A DNA stretch of 64,000 nucleotides from Paenibacillus oenotherae. GTDB taxonomy: Bacteria; Bacillota; Bacilli; Paenibacillales; Paenibacillaceae. Position numbers and translations under genes: made by a program. The stretch covers positions 186,001-250,000 of the forward strand of contig NZ_JAHZIJ010000003.1 of assembly GCF_019443105.1 (NCBI RefSeq), written 5' to 3'. Under the pieces are notes generated by a model. The model was not told the DNA's origin, searched no databases, and saw only the letters and a program-made list of their open reading frames with translations. Below, in pieces: positions 54,217 through 62,380 of this stretch. Positions within the stretch are counted from its first letter, which is position 1. The number at the start of each line of letters is the position of its first letter.

Positions 54217-55221
54217 ATGGAACGCGAACTGTCACTGGAAATTGTACGGGTAACTGAGCTGGCGGCTCTGGCCTCAGCGCCCTGGATGGGCCGGGGGGAC
54301 AAGCATCATGCAGACGAGGCGGCGACGAATGCGATGAGGGCGATGCTTGATTCGGTCTCGATTCAAGGAACGGTCGTTATTGGCGAGGGGGAGATGGACG
54401 AGGCTCCGATGCTGTACATTGGCGAACAAGTCGGCAGCATGCAGGGGCCAGAGGTGGATGTGGCGGTTGATCCGCTTGAGGGGACGGAGATTGTCGCCAG
54501 AGGGCTTAATAATGCAATGGCAGTTATCGCCGTTGCGCCAAGGGGCAATCTGCTGCATGCTCCTGACATGTATATGGAGAAGCTGGCAGTCGGTCCGCTC
54601 CTGGCTGGAAAGCTGAGTCTGGATGATCCCATCCGCACGACTGTCGAGAAGGCGGCGCTGGCGCTGAACAAGCAGGTATCGGACATTACGGTCATGATAC
54701 TCGACCGTGACCGGCATATGACGTTAGTCGCGGAGCTAAGGGAAGTAGGCGTACGGATCAAGTTTCTCTCCGATGGCGATGTGGCGGGTGCGATCGCGCC
54801 CGCATTCCCTGAGGCGGGCATTGATCTGTATGTCGGTTCCGGCGGAGCGCCTGAAGGCGTACTGGCGGCGGCAGCGCTGAAATGTCTGGGCGGTGAAATT
54901 CAGGGCAGACTGATGCCCGAGAATGAGGAGCAGGCGCAGCGCTGTGTCGAGATGGGCTTGACCAATCCGCGCAAACTGCTTCGTATGGACGATATGATTG
55001 GCACAGGGGATGTGATCTTTGCTGCTACGGGCGTAACGCCCGGTGAGTTTCTTGGTGGTGTCCAGATGCTTCCAGATCAGCGCGCAGAGACACACTCCAT
55101 TGTGATGAGAGCCAAGACACGCACGATCCGTTTCATCAAGTCGCTTCATTATTTGCCGAATAAGCCGATTCTGGGCAAGAAGCAAGCGGACATCGGAGAT
55201 TGGGCTGCACCGGCATTGTGA
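54217..55221 (+). CDS. glpX: Class II fructose-1,6-bisphosphatase GlpX
   Basis: 334 residues. Metal-site residues lie in VVIGEGEMDEAP (about 53-63) and DPLEGT (85-90); further conserved blocks are YVGSGGAPEGVLAAAALKCLGGE and DMIGTGDVIFAATGVTPGE. It hydrolyses fructose-1,6-bisphosphate in gluconeogenesis. Placement right after ccpN and yqfL ties the enzyme to the regulators of the same pathway; in B. subtilis glpX is elsewhere. Confidence 0.95.
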   Translation: MERELSLEIVRVTELAALASAPWMGRGDKHHADEAATNAMRAMLDSVSIQGTVVIGEGEMDEAPMLYIGEQVGSMQGPEVDVAVDPLEGTEIVARGLNNAMAVIAVAPRGNLLHAPDMYMEKLAVGPLLAGKLSLDDPIRTTVEKAALALNKQVSDITVMILDRDRHMTLVAELREVGVRIKFLSDGDVAGAIAPAFPEAGIDLYVGSGGAPEGVLAAAALKCLGGEIQGRLMPENEEQAQRCVEMGLTNPRKLLRMDDMIGTGDVIFAATGVTPGEFLGGVQMLPDQRAETHSIVMRAKTRTIRFIKSLHYLPNKPILGKKQADIGDWAAPAL

Positions 55222-55275
55222 GGTTTCTGAGCGGCTGGAGCCAATCGGCCGACCGACCGCCGCCATGCAGCGAAA

Positions 55276-55319
55276 CACCGCGCGCCGGGAGCTGCGCGCG
55301 GTGCGATTCGCAAAAAAAA
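55276..55319 (+). terminator. Hairpin after glpX
   Basis: CACCGCGCGC (55276-55285) pairs with GCGCGCGGTG (55294-55303); an A-run follows at 55312-55319. The T-run is missing on the plus strand. Confidence 0.5.
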
Positions 55320-55354
55320 TACCGGGATCGGATTTGACGGTTCTACCTACGACA

Positions 55355-55411
55355 AGGAGCGCTTATCAACTTTGCACAGAGCAAGGCAAAGTTGATGAGC
55401 GCTCCTTTTTT
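55355..55411. terminator. Strong terminator between glpX and tetR
   Basis: AGGAGCGCTTATCAACTTTGC pairs with GCAAAGTTGATGAGCGCTCCT (one G-T pair) around ACAGAGCAAG, and TTTTT follows. It ends 10 bp before the stop of the convergent regulator gene and can serve both sides. Confidence 0.92.
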
Positions 55412-55420
55412 GGGTGCCAT

Positions 55421-56029
55421 TTAATCTCCTGCAAACAATGTGCGGCGATAATGGTCGAGAAAATGTTTTTTGATTTGGTCGCCAGAGTAATTGCGTTCCT
55501 GAATGAGATGGATAAAGGCTTCCGGATTGATGCCGGTTACAATGTTGAATGCGGTAAACTCCGCATTGAGCGGACGGATTTCAGCGCTGTCAACCGCTTC
55601 TTGAAGCAGCCGCTCCAATACCGCCTTCAAATATAGACAGGGAGGTATATTATAATATTTGACTTCGTCAACAGAACAGAAGGTAGGCGCTTTAATGACA
55701 TGGAACCATTGAAGCTTCTCAACAGAGAGATCTATCCATCTGCTCATCAGCTCCAGCAATCGTTCTTGAACGGGGAGATGGGCGGCTGTCATCAAGTAAC
55801 TGTCCAATTCCTCCGTGAATCGACGGAAGCTGTCTTGAAGCAGCTCCGTGCACAGATCCGCTTTGCTGGAATAACGGCGATAGAGTGTCCCTTGCCCGAT
55901 TCCGGCGGATTTGGCGATCTGATGCATGCTGACACTTTCAACACCATGTGTGACGAACAATTGGCTCGCGGTTTGAAGGATGAGTTGTCGGTGCTCGGCA
56001 GCGTCTCTGCGTTCGTTACGTTGTTGCAT
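55421..56029 (-). CDS. TetR-family repressor
   Basis: 202 residues from ATG 56029 after GAGGTG. N-terminal helix-turn-helix (about 18-62): RQLILQTASQLFVTHGVESVSMHQIAKSAGIGQGTLYRRYSSKADLC. The C-terminal domain is ligand-binding and not identified. It is divergent from the MFS exporter gene, whose promoter carries a perfect 22-bp palindrome, so it most likely represses that gene and itself and is released by an exported drug. Confidence 0.92.
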   Translation of the reverse strand: MQQRNERRDAAEHRQLILQTASQLFVTHGVESVSMHQIAKSAGIGQGTLYRRYSSKADLCTELLQDSFRRFTEELDSYLMTAAHLPVQERLLELMSRWIDLSVEKLQWFHVIKAPTFCSVDEVKYYNIPPCLYLKAVLERLLQEAVDSAEIRPLNAEFTAFNIVTGINPEAFIHLIQERNYSGDQIKKHFLDHYRRTLFAGD

Positions 56030-56066
56030 GGCTACACCTCGATACAAAAAAATCATATGACTTTTA

Positions 56067-56095
56067 TTGACATAGCAGCAGCACGGGAGTAATAT
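56067..56095 (+). promoter_or_regulatory. Promoter of the MFS exporter
   Basis: TTGACA (56067-56072), 17 bp spacer, TAATAT (56090-56095). The start point falls inside the operator palindrome that follows. Confidence 0.85.
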
Positions 56096-56099
56096 CTAT

Positions 56100-56121
56100 T
56101 AAGCGGACAATTGTCCGCTTA
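56100..56121. promoter_or_regulatory. TetR operator palindrome
   Basis: 22-bp perfect palindrome with half site TAAGCGGACAA, centred at 56110/56111. It overlaps the predicted transcription start of the exporter. Confidence 0.8.
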
Positions 56122-56269
56122 GATTATAAGCTATGGACTGCTGCGCGCTGCTATCAAGCGTTCTAATTGTACTCCCGAATGGTGAGAGAGGTCAATGCTG
56201 GGCTTCTTGCATGCCGAACGTACGAGCGGGTTCGCCAGTCACAGAGCATTAGGGTAGGAGGAAAATTCA

Positions 56270-57739
56270 ATGTCAGCCAAACAAGCACCGGCAAGTAGTG
56301 GTGCACCGTTCTCTATTCGTCAAATTCTGGCTCCGCTAGCTGCCATCATCGTCGGCCTGTTCATGGTTATTCTGGATGGAACAGCAGTTAATGTTGCGAT
56401 TCCGGGGTTAATGGCCGAGTTCAAAGTGGATTATCAGCTGGTACAGTGGACTGTAACAGGCTATGCGCTTGCACAGGCCGCGGTCATCCCGCTGGCCGGA
56501 TGGCTCTCCGACAGGTTCGGGGCGAAGAAAGTATTCCTGATCTCCGTCTTTCTGTTCACAGTCGGTTCGCTTCTATGCGCACTGGCAACGTCGGTGGAGC
56601 AATTGGTTATTTACCGTATCCTTCAAGGTCTTGGCGGAGGAATGGTGATGCCGATTGCAATGGCGTTTACTTACCGTTTAAGCCCGCCTGAGAAAGTAGG
56701 GGCGGTTATGGGCATGATGGGGATCCCGATTCTGCTCGCGCCAGCACTTGGCCCGGTAGTAGCAGGCTGGCTAGTCGACTATGCAAGCTGGAAATGGATC
56801 TTCCTGATCAACATTCCAATTGGGATCATCGGTATTTTGCTCGGCATGCGCACTCTGCCCAATATTGAACGCCAGGCTGTCGCTTCGCTGGATAAGTTTG
56901 GAATCATTCTGGCGCCGCTTGCATTCGCCGCTCTGTCCTATGGTGTTACAGAAGGCGCGACTAGCTGGACAGCTGCGAAGACGATTATCGCAATCAGTGT
57001 CGGAGTCGCTGCGTTGATTCTGTTCATTATTGTCGAGCTGAATCGCAAGGATCCGCTGCTTGAGCTTCGTGTCTTCAAATCTGCTGATTTCTCCAAAGGT
57101 ATCGTTGTACAATGGATTTCACAGATTGCTTTGTTCGGAACGATGTTCCTGGTGCCTTTATTCCTGCAGGATGCCAAGGGATATACGGCATTCGAAACGG
57201 GATTGATTATGCTCCCGCAGGCTGTAGCCGCAGGGATCTTCATGCCAATAGCCGGTACGCTGTATGACCGGATTGGAGCTCGTCCGCTAGTACTTATCGG
57301 GATGACGCTAGTCACCGTAGCAGCTTCTATACTGTCGCAGGTCGATGCCGAATCCGGCCTCGCGATGATTATTATTCCGCTGTCGCTTCTGGGCGCGGGA
57401 ATGGGCCTGTCGATGATGCCGCTCAATACGCATCTCATGCAGTCGGCGCCAAGAAATCTGGTCAGCCGGGTCTCCTCGCTTACGAATGCTGCTCAGCAGG
57501 TTATGTCCTCCTTCGCTATTGCAGGCCTGGCAACAATTCTGGCCAGCCGCATGAAGGTCTATGGACCAACTGCAACGTCGAAGCTGGAGATGTATTCGCT
57601 CTCCTTCGGAGACACGTTCCTCGTGCTGACGGGTATTGCTGTCGGCGGCGGATTGCTTGGATTAATCCTCAATAGACCGAAGCGCGTCGCGGAAGGCGCG
57701 GACAATGAGAAACCGGAAATGATGATGCATATCGGTTAA
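56270..57739 (+). CDS. DHA2-family MFS multidrug exporter (EmrB/QacA type)
   Basis: 489 residues with about 14 membrane segments. Motifs: LDGTAVNVAIPGLM in TM1, WLSDRFGAKKVFLIS (motif A between TM2 and TM3), LQGLGGGMVMPIAMA in TM4, and motif-C-like MGIPILLAPALGPVVAGWLVDYASWKWIFLINIPIG. Proton-driven export of hydrophobic drugs is expected. The ATG at 56270 follows AGGAGG. It is controlled by the divergent TetR regulator. Confidence 0.93.
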   Translation: MSAKQAPASSGAPFSIRQILAPLAAIIVGLFMVILDGTAVNVAIPGLMAEFKVDYQLVQWTVTGYALAQAAVIPLAGWLSDRFGAKKVFLISVFLFTVGSLLCALATSVEQLVIYRILQGLGGGMVMPIAMAFTYRLSPPEKVGAVMGMMGIPILLAPALGPVVAGWLVDYASWKWIFLINIPIGIIGILLGMRTLPNIERQAVASLDKFGIILAPLAFAALSYGVTEGATSWTAAKTIIAISVGVAALILFIIVELNRKDPLLELRVFKSADFSKGIVVQWISQIALFGTMFLVPLFLQDAKGYTAFETGLIMLPQAVAAGIFMPIAGTLYDRIGARPLVLIGMTLVTVAASILSQVDAESGLAMIIIPLSLLGAGMGLSMMPLNTHLMQSAPRNLVSRVSSLTNAAQQVMSSFAIAGLATILASRMKVYGPTATSKLEMYSLSFGDTFLVLTGIAVGGGLLGLILNRPKRVAEGADNEKPEMMMHIG

Positions 57740-57781
57740 TGCAGCTCGGGCTTCCCTGATGCGGGAGTTCCGGCAATAAGC

Positions 57782-57837
57782 AAAAGCATCTCCTGACCAC
57801 CTGTGAATGTATACAGAGTGGGCGGGAGATGCTTTTT
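57782..57837 (+). terminator. Terminator after the exporter gene
   Basis: AAAAGCATCTCC pairs with GGGAGATGCTTTTT; the inner part is loosely paired (CCAC with GTGG). Confidence 0.8.
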
Positions 57838-57890
57838 CCATTATTGAGGGACTGATACGTACTTGGCAATGCCACCTGCTGCGCATTATA

Positions 57891-57933
57891 GGCGGGAATT
57901 TCCTTGCTGCTGCTTCAAGGAACCAGTCCCGCC
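57891..57933. repeat. Interrupted hairpin
   Basis: GGCGGGA...TTCCTTG pairs with CAAGGAA...TCCCGCC around CTGCTGCTT. No T-run follows. The gap 57740-58511 holds this hairpin, copy E of the CCTGC repeat, and an AT-rich stretch of ATTAGATTGAAT words (about 58420-58490), but no gene. Confidence 0.55.
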
Positions 57934-58127
57934 CACGCGAAACGTGACTTTAAAGCCGAAAAAACCGCTCACAGCTCCCAAAACTACCCCCCCATATCGG
58001 TTGTAGGAGGAAAAACCTGGAAATATCCGTTTACAAGCCGTACCTTCATCGTTTTGCCTCCGTTGGTCATTAATGGGCTCCAAACGAAATCAGCGATTGC
58101 CTTCATCTCGGCAGGAAGAGAAGAAAT

Positions 58128-58305
58128 TCTGCGCAAGAGCAGGCATTTCGGTTAAAAAAGCCATAGGTGGCAGAATTCCTGCGAGTGCGCAGGAATTACA
58201 GGCCGAATTGGTCCGATATGGACAAATCCGGTTTAATGCCTGCGCTTTGGCAGGCATTTGGTCTTCACCAAGCCAGAACGAGGAACAATCCTGCGTTTTC
58301 GCAGG
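58128..58305 (-). repeat. CCTGC hairpin repeat, copy E
   Basis: Inverted orientation. Modules end at 58305, 58254, 58193 and 58143 (spacings 51, 61, 50). Three of the four have perfect CCTGC/GCAGG stems. It shares GAAAT, TTAACCGAAAT and TATGGC with the other copies. Confidence 0.85.
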
Positions 58306-58511
58306 CTTGTTTGACGTTTGAGGATGCGCTGCTCTCGGCAGAAGGAATTTCCGGCAGTCCCAATGTTTGCAGGCATTGTCGAATCGAACATGGCATGCTA
58401 GGCTTGGGCCTGGCATCGATTAGATATTAGATTAGATTGAATAGGTTTTTGGATTGGCTTGGATTAGATTGAATTAAATCGGATTAGCTCAGTCCGAATC
58501 GGCCTGGCTCG

Positions 58512-59456
58512 TCAGAATAAGCTCCAATCGAAGGCCTCGGACATCGTTTCCAGCAGGTGAACCCCTGCTACACTGTTGCCCTTGCGCCCGAGGGCGGGGC
58601 CGATCACACCGATGCCGTACTGCCCGGGGACGAGGGCAAGTATGCCGCCGGACACGCCGCTTTTGGCCGGAATGCCAGCACGGATGGCGAATTCGCCTGA
58701 GGCGTTGTACATGCCGCATGAGAACATGAACGTCTTGGCAATCTGCACGTAACGGCGGGGGACGAGCTCTTCTCCGGTTAACGGGTCGGTACCGTTGAAG
58801 GCCAGAATCAGGGCCATTCGCGCCAGATGGCCGACATTCACTTCGACAGCGCAATGCTTGAAGTAGACATCGAGCACATCCTCCACTTCTATCTCTTCTC
58901 CAAGCACCTCATTATCCTTCAGAAAATAAGCGAGCGAGCGGTTCCGGTGCGCTGTTGCCGATTCGGAACGATAGACCTTTTCACTGAAGGTCAATGAAGA
59001 GTCGGCCGCCGCTGTGCGGAAAAATCGCAGAATACGCTCGGTCTTCTCCGCAGGGGTAGCACCGTGTATGAGTGAAGATATGGCGATAGCGCCTGCGTTA
59101 ATAAGCGGGTTGAACGGCTTGCCCGGTTCCACTAGCTCAAGCTTGAGCATCGAGTTGAAATCATCGCCAGTCGGTTCCATCCCAACCTTGGCAAAGACAG
59201 CGTCCTCGCCATTATCAATGAAAGCAAGCAGCAGTGTAAACACTTTGGAGATGCTCTGCATGGTGAAGAGCATCTCCGTATCGCCTGCCGATGCGCTCTC
59301 GCCGCCGCGACCCATTACAGTGATGCCCAGCGCATCGCGGGATGCCTTCGCAAGCTCCGGTATGTAAGCTGCAACCTGGCCTTCCGCCGCCCGCATGCGG
59401 CTTGCCTCCAGCCATTCCGGAAGGCGGGCTTTCATTCGTTCGATTGGTTCTTTCAT
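58512..59456 (-). CDS. glsA: Glutaminase (serine-dependent, GlsA family)
   Basis: 314 residues. The catalytic SxxK is Ser68-Lys71 (MQSISKVF). Other conserved blocks: NAGAIAISSLI, SATAHRNRSLAYFLK, CAVEVNVGHLARMALILA, CGMYNASGEFAIRAGIPAKSGVSGGILALVPGQYGIGVIGPAL. It hydrolyses glutamine to glutamate and ammonia. ATG 59456 is eight bases after GGAGG; the ATG three codons earlier abuts that site. Confidence 0.94.
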   Translation of the reverse strand: MKEPIERMKARLPEWLEASRMRAAEGQVAAYIPELAKASRDALGITVMGRGGESASAGDTEMLFTMQSISKVFTLLLAFIDNGEDAVFAKVGMEPTGDDFNSMLKLELVEPGKPFNPLINAGAIAISSLIHGATPAEKTERILRFFRTAAADSSLTFSEKVYRSESATAHRNRSLAYFLKDNEVLGEEIEVEDVLDVYFKHCAVEVNVGHLARMALILAFNGTDPLTGEELVPRRYVQIAKTFMFSCGMYNASGEFAIRAGIPAKSGVSGGILALVPGQYGIGVIGPALGRKGNSVAGVHLLETMSEAFDWSLF

Positions 59457-59642
59457 CTTGATCATCCTCCACAGCCAGCTTCCGTTTTCTTCAGTTTACG
59501 GCGCTCCTCAAGCTTTAAGCAAGAGGTTGCATGTTCAAGGTGCCATTTTTGACGAAATGACTACCTAAAGGTGCGATGATCAGATACAATTATGGGATAA
59601 TTTATTAATTCATGATGCATGACGAATAGGCAGGTGTGACAG

Positions 59643-60320
59643 GTGATTAAATTTATTGCATTTGGTTTCTTGTGGTGGCTGTTCGGCAATCCTTTCCTTG
59701 CTCTTATTGTTCTATTGGTTCTGCTGTATGCGCTTGACCGGCGGTTCGTGGGCGTAACTCCAAGCATCGTAAAGCCTTACAGACGGCTGAGGATGATCGG
59801 GCGGCTTCGCCAGCAGGCAGCTATGAATCCCAATGATATTCCCGCCAAGCACGAGCTCGGCAGGCTGCTGGTTGAGCGCAAACGTTATAAGGAAGCAAAA
59901 GAATGGCTGATGCCGCTGCAGGATGCATTAGAGCAGTCCGCAGAATATTGGGATGACCTCGGCAGTTGTCTGGCCGGCTTATCAGAGACGGCTGCCGCAG
60001 AGGCGGCGATCAACAATGCGCTGGCGATCAATCCGCGTGTCAAATACGGCGCCCCTTACCTGCGGCTGGCATCATTGTATGCGAAGAGCGACCCTGCGCG
60101 GGCAATCGGGTATCTCCAATCTTTTCGCCATATCCAATCCTCCTCCTGCGAGGCTTATTACCGGCTGGCCGGGATGTATCGGGAGCTGGGCCGCAAGGAG
60201 GATGAGAAAGAGGCGCTTGCTGAATGCAGATCGATCTATCGCATGCTTCCCCGTTATAAGAAACGGTCGGAGCGCAAGTGGGCACTAATGGCCTGGTTAA
60301 GATTCCGTGCAGTGAAATAG
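59643..60320 (+). CDS. Membrane-anchored TPR protein
   Basis: 225 residues from GTG 59643. One N-terminal membrane segment (about residues 4-30, with WWLFGNPFLALIVLLVLLYAL), then tetratricopeptide-like helices from residue 55: NDIPAKHELGRLLVERKRYKEAKEWL, AEYWDDLGSCLAGLSETAAAEAAINNALAINP, PYLRLASLYAKSDPARAIGYL, AYYRLAGMYRELGRKEDEKEAL. A basic end follows. It is probably a scaffold on the cytoplasmic face of the membrane; no partner is visible. Confidence 0.85.
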   Translation: MIKFIAFGFLWWLFGNPFLALIVLLVLLYALDRRFVGVTPSIVKPYRRLRMIGRLRQQAAMNPNDIPAKHELGRLLVERKRYKEAKEWLMPLQDALEQSAEYWDDLGSCLAGLSETAAAEAAINNALAINPRVKYGAPYLRLASLYAKSDPARAIGYLQSFRHIQSSSCEAYYRLAGMYRELGRKEDEKEALAECRSIYRMLPRYKKRSERKWALMAWLRFRAVK

Positions 60321-60492
60321 CGGTTTGCAGCGTGATTTTATTCATAATATGCTCTCTCGGCAGGCAATGTCAGGATAATGGAATGGATCGCTTCCATATA
60401 TGTTCTTTTCTATCATTGTCCTAATAGCGAAAATCATTCATACTGTGTAGTAGTTTAGAATCAGGACCATTAGTTACCGAGGGAGCATATCG

Positions 60493-62241
60493 ATGAGTCG
60501 GAACGTCTGGCTGCTGACCGTTATTCTGATAACCGTCTTATTAGGTGTCAACAACACGATCTATTATTTTACTACCAAAGAATCGCTTGAGGATAATCTT
60601 CGTCATGAGCTGGAGTCGGTTGCCAAACAGATTCAAATCTCCATCGAGCTGTCCAGAAACGGCGCCGAGGTCTATCAGGAGCAGATCGGACGCGAGCTAA
60701 GGGCGGCTTCTATTGCTGCACAGTTCGCGCTTAATCCCGAATTGGAAAAGGTTACGAACGCACAGCTCGGCGAATTAAGCGATAAGCTGGATCTGCTGGA
60801 TATTACGCTGCTGCAGCGGACCCCTGACAATATCATTCTTGCCAAATCATCCGACCCCGGACAAATCGGCTTGAAAACCAAGACCTGGGACCCATGGTAC
60901 AAGGCGTTCAAGCAGCTGTTCGATGAGCGGCGCGTTACGATTGACTGGGGACAGAAGCTGGAGAATTTCTGGAGCGGCCCTTTCGAATTCTCAAGCTCGG
61001 ATACGAGCAAGGTGAACAAGTGGGGCTACTATTACGATGGAACAACCGATTATATAATCGATCCCTACATCAGCTTTGATGACAGGCAGCTGCATTATGA
61101 GGAGCGAACAGGCGTGAGCCGTCTCATCACCCGTACGCTTGGAGAGAACAGCAGCATTGTAGAAATTGCGGTTATCAACCCTCACACCTTCCCGCTCGGA
61201 ACCCGGACGACGATAACGGAAGAGGGCAAAGAGCTGAAGCATATGACGCAGGAGCCCATCATTAGCGGCTCGAACCGCTTCAAGCATGACAGCGATAAGG
61301 CGAATGTGAAGCTGGCGAATGAGCAGGATGATTATGTATGGCTGGATACGCATATGGATGGCAAGCATATCATCAAGCTCTATATTCCTGTTTCAATCGA
61401 TGAGAAATCAGCAAGCATGGTAGATGAGAACGGGGATCCGATCAACCGGTACGTTCTAATGCTCGTCGCGGATTACAAGTCGATTCAGGACAAGCTCGAC
61501 AAGCAGTTTGTCGGAATTATTCTCATTATTGCCATCGTGACGCTGCTGAGTCTGCTGGTTCTCTATCTGGCCTTCATCGCATATCGCAAATCAAGGGATA
61601 AGCTGGTTCGCAAAGCGCAGGAGACTTATGTCGATGAGGTTAACGGGTTGTTCCAGTCGATCCGGGCGCAGCGGCATGATTTCATGAACCATGTGCAGAC
61701 CATTCATTCCTTCGCCCAGATGAACAAGACGGAAGAGCTGAAGCGGTATACGGCAGAGCTAGCAGGCGAGATACGCGAGATGAACGATATTATTAATATC
61801 GGCAATCCGGCGATAGCGGCGCTTATCCGCTCCAAAATTTCGCAGGCGGAAGCAATGAGAATCAAGCTGAAGGCGGATTTTACCGATCTTAACAAGCTGG
61901 AGCTTGGGGTCAAGTCGCTGGATCTGACCAGAATGCTGGGCAATCTGATTGACAATGCATTCGATGAGGTGCAGAGCTATGCGGAGGAACGGCGCTGTGT
62001 CAGTGCCAGAGGCTGTCAGCAGGAGGGCTATCTGGAGTTTGTGGTGAGCAATATTTGTGACGATACGGCCAAGCTGAGCGATAAGCGGATTTTCGATCCG
62101 GGCTACAGTACGAAGAATGATGCCCATAACGGCCTTGGTCTGGCTATTGTAAAGTCCATTGTGGATCAGTATAAAGGAACGGTGCGGATTGTGATGGATA
62201 AGGAGGACTGGATCGCCTTCATTATCCGAATCCCCCATTAG
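60493..62241 (+). CDS. Sensor histidine kinase with Spo0B-type dimerisation domain (orphan)
   Basis: 582 residues. TM1 at about 6-27, an extracytoplasmic sensor domain (about 30-335), TM2 at about 338-363. The phospho-acceptor region QRHDFMNHVQTIHSFAQ has His395 (RHDxxNH, Spo0B/CitA-DcuS class). ATPase boxes: N box NLIDNAF (Asn488), FDPGYSTKN, and G box NGLGLAIVKSI (about 546-556). Kinases of this class often sense small metabolites. No response regulator gene is adjacent. The start at ATG 60493 follows GAGGGAG. Confidence 0.9.
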   Translation: MSRNVWLLTVILITVLLGVNNTIYYFTTKESLEDNLRHELESVAKQIQISIELSRNGAEVYQEQIGRELRAASIAAQFALNPELEKVTNAQLGELSDKLDLLDITLLQRTPDNIILAKSSDPGQIGLKTKTWDPWYKAFKQLFDERRVTIDWGQKLENFWSGPFEFSSSDTSKVNKWGYYYDGTTDYIIDPYISFDDRQLHYEERTGVSRLITRTLGENSSIVEIAVINPHTFPLGTRTTITEEGKELKHMTQEPIISGSNRFKHDSDKANVKLANEQDDYVWLDTHMDGKHIIKLYIPVSIDEKSASMVDENGDPINRYVLMLVADYKSIQDKLDKQFVGIILIIAIVTLLSLLVLYLAFIAYRKSRDKLVRKAQETYVDEVNGLFQSIRAQRHDFMNHVQTIHSFAQMNKTEELKRYTAELAGEIREMNDIINIGNPAIAALIRSKISQAEAMRIKLKADFTDLNKLELGVKSLDLTRMLGNLIDNAFDEVQSYAEERRCVSARGCQQEGYLEFVVSNICDDTAKLSDKRIFDPGYSTKNDAHNGLGLAIVKSIVDQYKGTVRIVMDKEDWIAFIIRIPH

Positions 62242-62292
62242 ATGAAGAGATACGCTGAGGCAGGCTGCTTGCAGCGGAATTTAAGGAGGATT

Positions 62293-62336
62293 AGCTTCTT
62301 GCTTGGACGGAATAGTCTGAGCAGGAAGCTTTTTAT
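62293..62336 (+). terminator. Terminator after the kinase gene
   Basis: AGCTTCTTGCT pairs with AGCAGGAAGCT (G-T allowed) and TTTTATTTT follows. Confidence 0.85.
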
Positions 62337-62380
62337 TTTGATATAATAGAGGGATGTTGAATAAGATCGGAGGGACGGGA

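Noticed and set aside
58415-58500. Replication origin or AT-rich regulatory island
   Set aside because: It is only a simple repeat of ATTAGATTGAAT-like words; no DnaA-box pattern and no suitable neighbouring genes.
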